Below, piece by piece: positions 12,166 to 24,706 of a stretch of 64,000 nucleotides of DNA. The DNA comes from Lenzites betulinus. Lineage: Eukaryota; Basidiomycota; Agaricomycetes; Polyporales; Polyporaceae. Within the stretch, counting starts at the first letter, position 1; each line of letters begins with the position of its first letter. Under the pieces are notes generated by a model, which worked only from the letters and a program-made list of their open reading frames with translations, was not told where the DNA came from and searched no databases. Where the stretch lies: contig JABYQU010000077.1 in the NCBI GenBank assembly GCA_022264855.1, forward strand, positions 42,245-106,244, given 5' to 3'. A program made the translations under genes and the position numbers.

Positions 12166-13165
12166 TTAGGCGTTGTCGAGGTGTGTGGGTGCCGCAGCTT
12201 ATATCCGAGAGCCTGACTCAGGCTGACATGTTTGGACCTAGACATGGACTGGGATTCACCGCGAAAAGAGTATAGGATGTATTACATTGTAACACGATAG
12301 CGTTTTCACTCAGCTTGTGCTTGCTGACTTACCTCGAGACTTTGATGGGCCAGTACAGACAAGATTGGGTTGCGCTCAAGCGGCAGAACATAACAGTGAA
12401 CAATGCACGAACTAGTCGTGTTCTAGTATTCTAGTTACCACAGGTAACGCCAAGAATGCGAAGTAACCGTCAAGGATCTCGTCCAAAGACGCGAGATAGG
12501 AAGCGCAAGAATATCGGTACGTGATCGAAGGGTACGATGGACAAGGAAGGGAGAATGGACATGTGTCGTAAGAGGGTGATTATACGGAGGGTGTGTGCTT
12601 AGGGTGAGTGCCGAACTGCATAGGGGAGTGGAGGGTGGAGGGAAGGGTGCTCATAGACGAGTGATGGGTTTGTGTGGTGTACGAGTGTTATAAATATGTG
12701 GGGATTGCCAATGCCGATGCCAATGCGTGCGGATGCTGATGATTAGATGGGATATACGATGTTTCGAGGGTCTGCAGTCATGGTCAGAGGGGGATATACG
12801 GGGAATGTATGGTATGCGATGGTAGTTCCGATGCGAATGCGAAGTCCAATCTTGGATGTTGACGAGGAGTCTGTAGGTCATGATGTTGCGTAAGAATAGA
12901 GTTAAAAATGCTTGGAATGCGTCTGGGGATATTGGTCCGTATCCGGAACGTCCAAAGGGGTCGTGCAGCCCAACGAGCCGCGGCGTTGACCAGCATACCC
13001 TGACATGCATATGATGTTTTTTTTTGCAGGCCGTTGTTGAAACAGTGATGGACGGCGTTCTGTCGTGGGACGGTCAACAATGGCGTAGCGCTTCAGACGA
13101 GACGACTCACGGCGCACGAGTAACTTCGCTTTGATATCCTGCTCACGACGGTGGAAAGACGCTGT
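12166..13165. other. 1 kb intergenic, no gene seen
   Basis: Short frames only. The stretch around 12540-12800 is G/T-rich and weakly repetitive (GGGTG, GATGCC, ATGCGG type words). It lies between the 3' ends of the F-box gene and a minus-strand gene. Confidence 0.5.
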
Positions 13166-14338
13166 CTAATCCCGAAGTGGGAAGCGTTCGCGTGCCCTGC
13201 CGCGCCGAGGCCCGGCCTCGTTGTCGTCGTTGTCCACCAAAGCCGCGAAATAGTCCTCCCTGTGACGCCGGCCCAGGGTTCTTCCCCGCGAGCTGCTGAC
13301 ACCCTCTGGATCGAACTTATCCAGAGAGCGCTCGATGTCTTCGTCGCTGACCAGCGACATGCCGCTGGTGGATCGCGTCACGACCCGGCCAACGCCGCGG
13401 CCAACGACAGTGCTCATCCGACGGTACCGCTCCCTGACGTTCTCTATGCTGTGCTCGCTACTGGTAGCCGAGCCACGGCGGGCCCGAGGTCCTCCGCCGT
13501 CGAGTTGTGGACTGAAGAGGGGAGGGTCCGCTTGCGCGATGCTCAAAGACACGACAGGTTCGGCAGCTGCGGTACGCTGTATCGTTTGAGACCTGGAGGG
13601 AAGTAGGTGGCGAAGGCGCGCGCCAGAACTCATACGTTGGTGACGACTGCGAACTGGTGGAGAAGGATAGGGCGAAGGTGGACGATAAACCGAGGGCTGC
13701 AAGACGTGATCATCATCATCATCACTCCAGTACCCCGAGGAAGACATGGCAGAACAGGATAGGAGGGGAGCCCGGAATGCACCAATCAACGCAGTATCAG
13801 CTTGATGAGCATCTCGGGGCGACGTGGCTTCGGCGGAGATACTCGAAGGTGCATCGCACTCAAAGGAAGACACGGGTTGAACTGCAGGTGGCGAGCCTAG
13901 GGATGTGAACTGACCGCCACGAAGACCCTGGTTCAAATCGCCAGTAGTGCAGTCCGCAAGAGTGTCCCTGCGTGTGTTTTGGGTGTCCCGAAAAGGAGTC
14001 TTGGATACCGTGTAGAGGAAAGGCTCGTCAGCGTAGGGGTGCGCAGGGGTTTGGCTGCCAGATCCAAGGGCAGAAAGGGGAAGATAGGCCGCCGTCCCTT
14101 TCTGAAGGGGGAAGAGCCGAGTTGTAGCACCTTGATTGTGCACAAACCGCGGGGCAATCGAGACTGCCTCTTTCGGAGAGAAAGAAAACTCGAAGTCAAA
14201 CACCAGCTCAGGTGAATTTTGGTCCCTGGGGGGAGAGCAGGGGGGAGGCCGGACAGATTTGCGTCTAGGGATCGCAATTGGACTGGAACGAGCGAGTGGC
14301 CAGTCACCTTGAGCCATGTAGGATACTGGTCCAGGCAT
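13166..14338 (-). CDS. hypothetical Ser/Pro/Arg-rich protein
   Basis: An uninterrupted minus-strand frame, 390 residues if translation starts at ATG 14338 (MPGPVSYMAQGDWPLARSSP). The frame stays open further upstream to 14758, but that part is low-complexity and poor in protein-like features. An alternative start is ATG 13747, which opens MSSSGYWSDDDDDHV. Visible features are an acidic run of five Asp, Pro/Ser-rich spacers (YRPPSPYPSPPVRSRHQ), an Arg-rich segment NVRERYRRMSTVVGRGVGRV, and an acidic-then-basic C-terminus (SDEDIERSLDKFDPEG ... RRGRARERF). I recognise no domain. The composition resembles disordered regulatory or nuclear proteins, but that is only inference. Confidence 0.5.
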   Translation of the reverse strand: MPGPVSYMAQGDWPLARSSPIAIPRRKSVRPPPCSPPRDQNSPELVFDFEFSFSPKEAVSIAPRFVHNQGATTRLFPLQKGTAAYLPLSALGSGSQTPAHPYADEPFLYTVSKTPFRDTQNTRRDTLADCTTGDLNQGLRGGQFTSLGSPPAVQPVSSFECDAPSSISAEATSPRDAHQADTALIGAFRAPLLSCSAMSSSGYWSDDDDDHVLQPSVYRPPSPYPSPPVRSRHQRMSSGARLRHLLPSRSQTIQRTAAAEPVVSLSIAQADPPLFSPQLDGGGPRARRGSATSSEHSIENVRERYRRMSTVVGRGVGRVVTRSTSGMSLVSDEDIERSLDKFDPEGVSSSRGRTLGRRHREDYFAALVDNDDNEAGPRRGRARERFPLRD

Positions 14339-15517
14339 TCCAGTTCTATTGCCAGCGAGACAAAGGACGGAGAGTGATGGTGGGAGGATGCGGAGGGGAG
14401 GTGAGAAGAGACGAGGGTGCACGCGAAGGATACCACTGACGGAAACCCGGCGATTCAGCGTCCGTGTTAGCTGCGGATGATAGAGACTATAGACGCGGTG
14501 GCGTATGAATAAAGACAGACGCCGCCCGTGGGTCGACAGAGGACAAACGGACGTACGGGGATACGGGGATATGAGTGGCGTGCGCGCCACTGTCAGGCTG
14601 ACACGGCGCGTCGGATTGTCTTGAGAAAAGAAAGACAGCGCACACGCAACTGCAGAGTAGCGTAAGCGGCATTCATCGCGTTGTTTTGTGGCGAGCACAC
14701 GATGAACGGAGAGCAAAGAGCGAAGGTGAAGTGTATGCGGGGAAGTGCATGTAGTCAACTCACAGCAGTGCTACCCCTTCGTGAGTTTGTCCTTTGAGTT
14801 GACTGAGTAGTCGCCTTGGCCTCAAAGATTAAACACTGCCGTCTTGGTTCTGCAGGAGCTGGAAGGAGAAGCGGAGGGAGGAGGGGGAGATGGAGGGAGG
14901 GAGGGAGAGGGAGCAGACGAGAAAACCTTTGTAGTTCAAGAATGGAAGTCGTTTGTTGTGAAGAATACGTCATGTCCGCGTGCCTCTCGCGTGGCAATCG
15001 CTGGCGCTTAACAACTCAGAACTGCAGTTCGACGGCGCTGGCTTGGCTCTACCCATACGTCTCGAGGAACCTCCGGATATGCAGGTGGTCAACAGCGCTT
15101 CTACACACCGCTATGGATATTAAACTGCAGTGGTTGACATCCCAGAGTTGACATGGCATTACACAACTTCCCCTGCTCATCAGGCTCTGAATCGGCCACT
15201 AGGGACCTAACAGTCCGAAGTCGGGCCAACTACACCGTCGCGCTGAAAAGGTTTGATAACCGCATTTATTGAGACGGCCTGCCCGAAATACCGGTCGAGC
15301 GCATGTGCATGCGCATGGTGGCCTGGTCTTCCGGAAACATATCTATATCTATGCCATAGGTCAGGTGGAGGCCCGGGCCGCGCTAAGTATGCACTTTCCC
15401 GCCGAACTCGGCCCACTTGGATTGAAGTCCGTGGCCCACTACACCGTTCTCTTCCACGCCGATCACCCTCGCGCTACCAAGGACGAAAAACGGTAAACCC
15501 AACTTAGCCTTGCGATC
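14339..15517. other. intergenic, divergent promoter region
   Basis: Separates the minus-strand gene from the aldolase gene. It includes a purine-rich stretch (about 14865-14935, GGAGGGAGGGAG type). The frame at 15269-15496 has no recognisable motif. Nothing else is supportable. Confidence 0.45.
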
Positions 15518-16732
15518 ATGTCGCTAGAGAACAACCGCACGCTTGCCATCCTCCGGAAGGCAGAGACGGAAGGATACGGCATCCTTGCGCAGGTATGGTA
15601 AGCCCATAAGTCAATACTCTCTGTTTGCGCCCGTGATAGCCACGATTGTTTACGTTCACGATCCATACAGCTACGACGCCAACAGCGTGATAGGTTTAGT
15701 ACGCGCAGCGGAAAAATCTCGTAGCCCTGCTATCATCATGATGTTCCCCGTCACTCTTGCTTTTGGGAAAGGCCCATTCTTGCAATTCTGTCTGAACGCG
15801 TTCGCATTCCAAAGCTCCTCTTTGCTACCTTGTACTAACTAGATATCAGCGCTCACCAGGCTTCAGTACCTATTGCTGTCAACTTGGACCATGCAACCGA
15901 CCCCGAACACCTTGAGCTTGCACTCTCACTTGCTGAGCAAGGTGTTGCTTTTGATAGCATCATGGTCGATGCTAGCCATGCGGAGGTATGCAGCATTGTA
16001 ATCCCCGCCCGTATATACGTTAATCATGGTTCAGACGGACGAAGAGAATATCGCACTTGCTCGGCCCTATATCGAGCGTGCAGAGAAATGCGGCATCGCC
16101 GTCGAAGTCGAGCTGGGTCGTCTCGAGGGGGGAGAGGCTGGCCTGCGTGTGATCTCTGACGCTAAACTGACTAGACCGGAGAAGGCACTTGAGTTCATGA
16201 AGGGGTAAGTTCGCGTGGCTGAGCATCCTGGCTATATGCTGACTTGATTGTAGGACTGGCGCAAGGATATTAGCGCCCAGTATCGGCAACCTTCACGGGC
16301 TGTACCTTCGCCCTCCGAATTTCAGGCAAGACATGTACGTTCGTTTAGTGAATTTGGATAGAGACACGTCCGCATTACTGAAGACATCCTTGCTACTCAC
16401 AGCCTTAAAGACCTGCAGACCACATTCAAGGGCTCCATCCCCCTTTGCCTCCATGGTACCGACCAGCTCCCTGACGAGCTGTTCAAGGAATGCATCAAGA
16501 ATGGCATATCGAAGGTTGCACAATCAATCATTTGTCGGGGACCAGAACTGATCAGAAGCACCTGATTATACAGATCAACGTCAACAGCTGGGCCCGCGAA
16601 CCTTATGTGAAGACGTTGGCTGAAGGCCTGCAAAGCAAACCGTTGCCAGACGCGATTGAGGACGCGACGAAGGCGTTCGAGGACGTGTGTGTGCGTCTTT
16701 TTGAAGTGTTTGGATCTGCGGGGAAAGCGTAG
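15518..16732 (+). CDS. class II (FBA-type) ketose-bisphosphate aldolase
   Basis: Seven exons (15518-15597, 15671-15799, 15850-15985, 16035-16204, 16254-16334, 16403-16514, 16574-16732) join in phase to 288 residues, a normal length for the zinc-dependent fructose-bisphosphate aldolase class II family (PF01116). Signature regions are VNLDHATD (His84, zinc side), DSIMVDASHA (around 105-114), IAVEVELGRLEGGE, ILAPSIGNLHGLY (His186), IPLCLHGTDQLPDELF (His216) and KINVN (236-240). The departures from the glycolytic form (NLDHATD for HLDHG, DASHA for DGSHL) suggest another phosphorylated ketose or keto-acid substrate. The next gene is a DenD-like dehydrogenase. FBA-type domains occur fused to four-carbon acid-sugar enzymes in the plant and fungal HIBADH/DUF1537/aldolase proteins, so a role in tetronate catabolism is a reasonable inference. 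Cytosolic; no targeting signal seen. Confidence 0.85.
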
Positions 16733-17260
16733 GAAGGTCAGATTTTACCTGGTATGGGCTGCATCATTTACTGACAGTTTCACCAGATCCGTGCGTAGGG
16801 TAGGTATAGCCCAACAACAAGAAGTAAGACTAGTGTTGTGTAAGATATGCGAGCGTCCCTTATATTACTACGCAGGAATCTCCTACCACTTGCGTCAAGA
16901 CCTTGCTCAGTGCACACAAAGATGACTATCTTAACATTTCTTAAACCTGTGCCTACTGCTCTCAGTGATTTACAAGGCATATTTTCCATGACAGTCACTC
17001 ATGCTATAGGACCGGGCCTCGTACGCCTGTGTTCCTTCGACCGTGTCAGTTTCCTGGGCGGTGGCCACACGGCGGCCCGACGGCCTCCCGTTCGGCAGCC
17101 TATTCTCGAATGTAGCTCATAAGACCAACTCTGCTGACCAGTCAAAGTGCGCTCACCAGTACTATATCATCCTCGACTGGGCGGAAAATCAAGCTCCGGC
17201 GCCCGTATCGGACAGTCTAAATACCGAACTGATCAACGGAATCGGGTGTTGTCCACAAGG
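16733..17260. other. short intergenic between aldolase and dehydrogenase
   Basis: About 530 bases without a gene, holding the terminator of the aldolase and the promoter of the dehydrogenase. No motif was strong enough to name. Confidence 0.5.
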
Positions 17261-18517
17261 ATGTCAAACAACGTCGTTCTTATAACCGGCGCTGGAGGGT
17301 TTTTGGGTGGTCTCGTAAGTGCTGATTACAGCACCACGCAGTCTGTCGATCACTGACATAGATGTCCACAGCTTGCGCGTGCGGTACTTGCCGATGCGGA
17401 AGCACCGGGGACAAGGCTGATCCTCGCCGATGTTATCGAACCGAAGACGCCCCAGGGTGTTGACGCGGTCACCGTTCGAGCGGACTTGACAGACCCAGCT
17501 CAGGCCGACGCGCTATTCAACACGCGATATGGCACGCCCGACGCGGTCTATTGCCTCCACGGAATCATGTCCCGCGGCTCAGAGGACAACTTTGACTTTG
17601 GGATGAAGGTGAGATCCTGCGCTTCGAAAGTGAACTCAAACTAGATTAGAGTCGGTGCACGCAGGTCAACGTCGACTCTGTCCGCTCGGTACTCGATGCG
17701 GCCCGCCGAGCGGGGGAGAGAGCAGGAACTCTGATCAAGTTCATCTTCGCATCTTCCCTAGCTGTTTACGGAGGCCCACTGGTGAGCAATCACATATCCC
17801 TACAATACGCCAGACGATCCTGACGACATGATCCTAGCCAGAGGTGATTACCCCCGAGACGATTGCCACCCCCCAGGGCGCATACGGCACTGCGAAGCTG
17901 ATCGGCGAGCTCTACATCAACGAGTACACCCGCCGCGGCTACGTCGACGGCCGCATCCTCCGCCTTCCAACCATCGCCGTGCGCCCCGGCCCACCAGCCG
18001 CAGCCACGTCCGCATTCGTCTCCGGTACGCCCTGCTTTTTCCTCTTAAACACCCTATGACACTCACTACCCACCGCGCACTGGCACCGGCAGCGATCATC
18101 CGCGAGCCGCTGCAAGGGCTCGAAACGACGTGCCCGATCGGCGACTCGCTCGCGTCCCCCGCGCTCGACGCGCTCGCGCTCTGGCTCGCGAGCCCCGAGA
18201 CGACGCTGCGCAACTTCGTGCGCGCGCGGCACGTCCCCGCCCCCGCCTTCCGCGCGCACACGCGCGTCGTGTGTCTGCCCGGGTTCACCGCGACGGTGCG
18301 CGAGGCGCTCGAGGCGCTCGAGCGTGTGGCGGGGAAGGAGGCGGTCGCGCGGGTGAGGTTTAGGGACGACGAGACGGATAGGCGGATCGTGGGGTCGTGG
18401 CCGGCGCGCTTTGATAATGCGTATGCGCTGGGATTGGGGTTTGTGGTGGATGAGGGCGGGATGGAGCCGCTTGTGAGGAGGTTCAAGGAGCAGCTGGAGG
18501 CGGGTGCGGTGGTGTAG
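17261..18517 (+). CDS. denD: D-erythronate dehydrogenase-like SDR (DenD family)
   Basis: Five exons (17261-17314, 17372-17608, 17665-17781, 17838-18024, 18093-18517) give 339 residues. It is an extended short-chain dehydrogenase/reductase with NAD-binding LITGAGGFLGG at residues 7-17, FASSLAVYGGP (catalytic Ser around 127-128) and GAYGTAKLIGELYINEYTRR (Tyr152, Lys156). The following RGYVDGRILRLPTIAVRPGP and AFVSAIIREPLQGLETTCPI are what I expect of DenD, which oxidises D-erythronate to 2-oxo-tetronate in the DenD/OtnK/OtnC pathways. UDP-sugar epimerases lack this combination. The start is the first ATG before the Rossmann motif. The C-terminal exon is markedly GC-rich. It follows an FBA-type aldolase on the same strand, which fits a two-gene catabolic unit. 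Substrate is inferred from family resemblance only. Confidence 0.8.
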
Positions 18518-19549
18518 CGAGGTTGGGAGGCCGTCGAGCTGTGTCACTCGAGAATGCTCCGCTTGTGAGAGCCTAGACCTGTCCGTCGCTCGACGCTCGT
18601 CGTAAACACCGTACATGTGTGTTACTACGAAACGTATCAACCGCGTGGTACCCGAGGGTGAGTGTGTGCACTAGGCTGGTGAACGAGCCATCTCCGCGGC
18701 GTACCTTTCCGCGGCCGATCCTGCCAAGCTCGCTCGCTCCGGATCACATATATAACAAACATGGTGCATATTCCGGATCACCAACAGATCGCCCGTCTGC
18801 GCCAATACATACATACAGTGCACCCAAACCGTGCTGCCAGACTCCCATCATGATCCGCCAGCGGGCACAGTGAAACTGAGAGCGGGGCATCAGAGACCGT
18901 GAATAAGCTTATAGGTAGTAACTTCCAGATTTCATCTACAGACGCACACAGCGGGACCCAGGACCTGACTTCAAACTTGGACTAAACATGCATAATTCGA
19001 AGGGGGATAACAGAGGGACAGAAGAAGAGGAAGGAGAACCCTGCGGCGGGATCGGCCAGCGCGACGCGGGTCCGGGGGCGTAACAGTACTTGTACTTGTA
19101 CTTGACAGTAAACATCGAAGTTCAACTTGGATACTGGACAGGACGCGAAGGTCGGCTCCGGACGGCCACGCCGCCGCAGAGCGAATAAATATTGAAAAAG
19201 AATATACGGTATGGGCGCGCGCGCAGCAGGGAATAGCGTAGTGAATAAATGGGAAGAGGAAGAGGGAGAAAAAGTGCCCGCGCGCACTGTGCACAGGCGT
19301 CGTCAGAAAGGAGCGGGAGGGTCGTGGGGGGACGTGACGTTAAGCGAAGCAACACCAAGACGGGACGTAGACTGGGACCGACCGGCTCTCCCCCGCGCTC
19401 GACGCCGTGACGGACACCCGGCGCCCATACGCGCACCGCAGACCGGTCCCAGATAAACAAGCACAACAAGGGGGCGAAGGTATGTGAAGGGGGTGTGGGC
19501 GGGTGGTATCATTTTACATCGAGCCCCGGGGCGTGCGCGCGCGCGGCGC
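18518..19549. other. convergent 3' intergenic region
   Basis: About 1 kb between the ends of the dehydrogenase (plus) and the mucin (minus). No supportable frame; it likely contains both 3' UTRs. Confidence 0.5.
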
Positions 19550-22500
19550 CTACCAGTTCATGGTGTTGTCGCGCAGGATGGGCGCGCCGATCGGCGGGCG
19601 GCGCTCGCGCATCGTCGGGTTGAACGGGTCGTCCGCGTACGCGCTCTGCGGCGGGGCCGGGGGCGGCTGGACGGAGATCGAGTCCGCGGCGTAGTAGAAC
19701 GAGCGGCGGCGCTGGCCGCCGACGCTGTCGCGGTCGAACTCGTGATCCTCGGGCGGCGCGCCGATGAACTCGTTCGGCGGGTCCGAGAGGCGGCGGTGCG
19801 CGAGCGCGCGGCGCTGCTTGACGGCGCGGAAGACGAGGAAGGCGAGGATGAGGAGCGCGATCGCGCCGAGCGAGCTCACGACGCCGATGATCGCGTCCTC
19901 GCGCGTGTTGGAGGACGAGGACGCGCTGGAGGGCGAGGTGCCCGAGGTGCCGTCGTCCGTGCCCGTCGTGCCAGCGTTCGTCACCGGGAAGGAGGAGACG
20001 ACGTGCGCCGCGAGCTGGCTGTACGGATCCCCGAGCGCGTGGTAGAACGCGGAGGACGTCACCTTGAGCTGCTGCGCGAGATCGTCGACGCTGTCGTTGG
20101 GGATCCATCCGAGGTACATCGTTTGCAGGAGCGCGACGTCGGCTGGGCCAGTGTATGTCGAAGGGACGTTCACCTTCAGCTCGTATGTCTTCACCTGGTT
20201 GGACTGGAGGCCGAGCGCGGTCTGGATAATCAAGGGCATCCAAGCGAAGATCTGTGAGGGAGAGCCCGAGTTACCAGTGACGAAACTCCAGCTGAGCGCG
20301 GAATCGAACAGGATCGAGATCAGCGTGTAGCCCGTGAGGTCTGGGTCTCCCGGGTGGGAGCCCTCCGCGGGGAAGATCACCGACGGCAGGTTCGAGGGAA
20401 GGGGCGCCTGGGTTGGCTTGGAGTCGGCCGCGGCTGTCGTCGTGGGAATCGTCAGGTTGAACGTCGTCGCTGCGTCGGGATCTGTCAAGGTGGTAGAGGC
20501 AGAGCTCGACGAAGTAGGCGCAAGGAACAGGCTGGACTGCGTGACGAACGCGCTGAACTGGGAGTTCACGGACGGCGTGGACGTGGGCGGGAGGCTCGAC
20601 GTCGAGAGCGAGGTGAAGTTCATCGTCGAGGACGCAGTGATGGACGGGAAGCTGATCACGGTGCCGTTGCTCGCCGATGCGCTCGCGGTTCCATTGAAGC
20701 TCGAGGCGGCAGAGCTCGAGAGAGTGATCGGCGGGGAGGAAATCGTCGTGCTGTGGGTGTATATAGGTCAGCGCCATCCAAGGATACCACTACTAGGAAA
20801 CCAGACATACGGGCCAGTGGTCGTGATAGTCCCATTCCCGGTGACACTGGGGATAGAGACAGTTGCGTTTCCGCCATCAGACGAAGCGCTGCTCAAAGTC
20901 GTGGTCGTTGAGTTCCCGGGAACGCCAGTGATCACAGACGCGGAGGACGAGGACGTGATCGACGCGGACACGGACGAGGGGGAGGAGCTGGGCTGGAACA
21001 CCGTCGTGAAATTCAACGATATCGGGAACGTCGTCGGGATAGAGATGGGCAGACTGAAACTGTCGCTGGAGGACAAGCTGGCACTGTCGCTGCCGCTGAC
21101 AGGTGGAGCGCTCGCGCTCGCGCTGCCAGAGGTTATCGGCGCAGAAGCGGAATCAGACCCGGACTGCGATGCACTAGACGGCTGCGAGGTGGGGAACAGC
21201 GTGATCGAGGGGATGGACAACGGCAGCGAGATCGACGGGAGAGTGATCGGCAGCGAAAGCGAGGGCAACGTCGTCGGTAACAGAGGCTGGCTCGTGGTGA
21301 TAGAGGCGCTCGATGGGGCGCTCGACGGGGGCTCGCTCGACGGGCTAACGCTCTGAGAGTCCGATGTACTTGCGGGGCTGCTGGGCGTTACAGAGGAGTC
21401 CGTCGGGCCAGGGTCGGACGTGATGTCTGAGGCTGAGGTCGGGCCCGCGCTAGTAGTGGGCACCGACGTCGGAGCATCGCTCGTTGAGATTACCGAGGAT
21501 GCGGAGTCGGTGGGCGGTGGCGCGAGCGCAGACGTCAAAGATGACACGCCAGAGGCAATCGCAGAGGTGAGCGAGGAGAAGGCCGACCCCTCAGCAGAGG
21601 TGAGCGAGGAGAACTGAGAGCCCAGTATGGACGTGAGGGAGTCGATCGGGTTCTGCGGGGACGTGGTGATTGTCGCACTTGCGGTGGACACGGGGCTCGT
21701 GGGGGTATCAGTTATGGAAGCCGATGCAGAGTCAGAAGCGGCCGACGTCGAGGACGCATCGGAAGCAGATGCGGACGCTGACGGGGCAGATGTTATGCTG
21801 TCGGAGGTGCTCGCAGATGCAGAGGCGCTGTCGCTGGCCGAGACGGAGGTTGCAGACGCAGATACACTGGACGAAGCTGAACCCGACGCAGAGACGGAGT
21901 CACTGGTGCTTGCGCTAACAGAGGCAGAAGTCGAGGACGCAGTATCCGACGTCGAGACTGATGTCGGGACGCTCGTGGGTGCGTCCGCAATGCTGGTCGA
22001 GCTCGCAGCGACAAGCGAGGTCGTCGGGGACGGGTCGCCTAGGACATCGTTGGCGGCGTCGCCCAGTCCGTCTCCGACGTTAGTGACGGTGTTCCCCAGA
22101 AAGCCACCGACATCGCCTATAAAACCACCGAGGAAGTCGCCGGTGTCGCCTGCAAATTGGAGGAACGAAGGTCAGCATATGCGTCATGTCCGTGGCATGT
22201 CATGTATGAATGAAAAGCGCAGTCCGATTGCATGTCATGAGCATGTATGTGCAAAATGGCGGTATGCTCGCGCATCCGCCTCACTAGCATGTTGCAACCA
22301 TTATACCCAAAATAGTAGCAACACGATCGGCCCAAACAAGCGCTCGCATGTTTATGCCCACGTCCTCGGTTGAGAACACAGTATATGCACTGGGGCCTCC
22401 TGCAGCTGGTTGCATGTCGTGGATGCGTACATGTGCGCGGAGGTGCTTGGCCAGCGGGGGCGGAGCATGTGGACTGAAACGGGAGCGGTGGCAGCGCATC

Positions 22501-23039
22501 AGAGGCGGACAGATGATGATCATCACCGGAGGCGCATTTCATCGCGGAGCGATGGGCAGCTCGCGCACCCTAGCGGATGGGGATGACTGCACCTTCTCCA
22601 GTGAGGTGGAGAAGGGACACGGCAGCTGGTTGTGGGCGGGGGGAGAACAGGGCAACCGCTTAGGTGACGGGCGGGCGTACCAAATTATCCCTGTCCACTA
22701 CTAAGCTCCCCAACACTACCATACGGCCGCGTAAGGGCGTACACAGACAGCGGGACTGGGCATGGGCGCTGCAGCGGGCGAGCGCCGCAGTGGATGAAGA
22801 GAGCGGACATATGACGGACGATGGAGCCGCCACGGGGAGAGAGGGAGAAAAGGAGACTTACCGAGGGCATCACCGAGGTCGCGGGCCTCGAGAACAGCGG
22901 CGGCCAGGGCATCACGCTTTACAGCGAGAGAACGACGAGCATGAGAGGACGTGAAGGACGAGTGGGTGGCGACGACGGGGTAAACCTGGAGAGCAGAAGC
23001 GAAGAGGGAGACGATGAAAACAGAAGAAAAGGCGAGCAT
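19550..23039 (-). CDS. MSB2: MSB2-type signalling mucin
   Basis: Three exons (23039-22862, 22149-20811, 20750-19550) join in phase to about 905 residues. Residues 1-25 form a signal peptide (MLAFSSVFIVSLFASAL...). A short Gly/Asp segment (DFLGGFIGDVGGFLGN) is followed by several hundred residues of Ser/Thr/Ala/Pro-rich mucin sequence. The membrane-proximal domain is conserved in fungal MSB2 proteins (GYTLISILFDSALSWSFV; SQIFAWMPLIIQTALGL; VKTYELKVNVP; ALLQTMYLGWIPNDSVDDLA). One membrane helix lies at about 792-816 (GVVSSLGAIALLILAFLVF), followed by an 89-residue cytoplasmic tail ending PIGAPILRDNTMNW. Family members sense surface or osmotic cues at the plasma membrane and signal through Cdc42/Ste20 to MAP kinases. 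The first intron is long (about 710 bases). The ATG follows a pyrimidine-rich leader. Confidence 0.88.
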
Positions 23040-24706
23040 GTTGAGGTAGGAGCAGAGGCCAAGGACGGGTGCTGGCGAGCGTGGACGGCGGGACGGTGCG
23101 GGCCTGTCCGCCTGGATGGAGGAGAAAGAGCGTGGGGGCTGCTGTGGAGGGCAGAAGAGAGGAAGGAGGCGGAGGAGAAGGAAGGGTTGCCCGTCAGATT
23201 GCCGCGCTACCCTCCGTTTACCCCAGTTTATTCCCAATTTCACTCATGGGCGCCGCCTCTCACATTCAACTCGTCCATCACGCCCTGATCATCATCATAC
23301 GTCTGCTCTCGTTCCCCTCGCCCTCATCGTCGCACCCGACGACTGCCAGTAGTGTCTGCGCGCGCTGCCGCCGCCTGGCTTAGATGGTGAAGCCAAGACG
23401 GAATTCTTCTTCGGAAGAAGGCGCAACCATGGTGACGGCGGGCGGACGGGAGACGCCGTGCCGGGTGGCGGGCGCCGGCCGGGATGCACACTGCCTGCCC
23501 GTGCCTGTGTGAGGTCGCTCGTCCAAACGTCTTGGCCGCGTTCCCGCTCGTCTCTCTCCATACCTCATCACACGCGCTCTCGTCTCGCCAGCTTCAGAAC
23601 CTCCGTCTCATCCTCACACCGATGGGAACCCCGTCCCAAGCCTACTCTCACACCCTGTGCAGACCGCAGCCATGCCTCTCTTCGCCTGTGCCACGCGTAT
23701 CACTTCTCAGCCAATATACATCTGTGCAACTTTAATTTTATGAACGCCTTCCCTCAACTCCATCGCTCCCAGAAGTCTCTCTTCGACGTTATTCCATCTT
23801 TAGCTCCCTGCCATCCTCGCAGCAGCCATCTCGGCCTCACCACGGACATACACAACTCACATCACCACTACCGCACTGCCGCTTTCCGCCATGTCCATCC
23901 CACTGGCAGTGCGCGATATGGCCGCTCTTCTCTACCAGGGGGGCAGTAAGCACGACGATCTCCATCTTGTTACTTACTTCCATTCGTGTTCGACAGATGA
24001 GTAGCCCATTCGTCCATGTGCCGTATGCGGTGAACGTCTGGACGTCCATCCAGAGAGTGTGATGTCTGGGACAGGTTCGTGTACTGCTCTGCTTATCCCA
24101 TGCAGCGCGCGAAGCGTGTAAGGCCCGACGAGACGCTCCTACCTTTGTAAGAGTTATGCACTCTTCGTTTCACGGCCCTCTCTTCAGTATGTTTCGTTTC
24201 AGGACTCCGGCGAACGTGTCCGTACGTATACCAGCTGCACTACTGCGCAGGGTTGGTCTAGGGCGTCCGTCCGTGGGCTATTCTTAACAGTGTTCCGTTC
24301 AGGGCAGCGTTGAAGTATACTTGGAAGACCAGCTCGCCCGTTAGATATGGGCGGCATGCGTGCATTCGGTGCGGTGATTGACGTTCACTCAGCGATAGCT
24401 GATAAACGCTTCCGAGCGCGAGCAAGGGTACTGAACGCATCCAAACTTTAGTCTGGCAATATGTCATCGGGACCGGTGACCTACATATTCGCAGAGCGTT
24501 GAGTTTACTACGCGTGTGGCGTGCCTGACTGCGTTCAGCTCCACAGCGGATCGTGTATGTGGAGTGCATAGTTCGAGTGAGTCGCCGAGGCCTCATAAAG
24601 AGCAAAGGAGCGTCAGTGGTCTGCCTTACACGCCCTTCCACCTACCAATACGCGTACTCGCAACCACAGAAGAATCAACACACCCTCCCTAACAGCGCAA
24701 GTCAGA
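23040..24706. other. 1.7 kb divergent promoter region
   Basis: Lies between MSB2 (minus) and the amidotransferase (plus). It holds no frame with recognisable motifs and probably carries the MSB2 5' leader and both promoters. Confidence 0.5.

Noticed and set aside
13925..13945. GGTTCAAATC resembling a tRNA B-box
   Set aside because: It lies inside a long minus-strand coding frame, and no cloverleaf can be drawn.
20334..22373. Long plus-strand frames opposite the mucin gene
   Set aside because: They are antisense shadows of the Ser/Thr-rich MSB2 exons, with acidic Val/Glu/Asp runs that mirror Ser/Ala codons.
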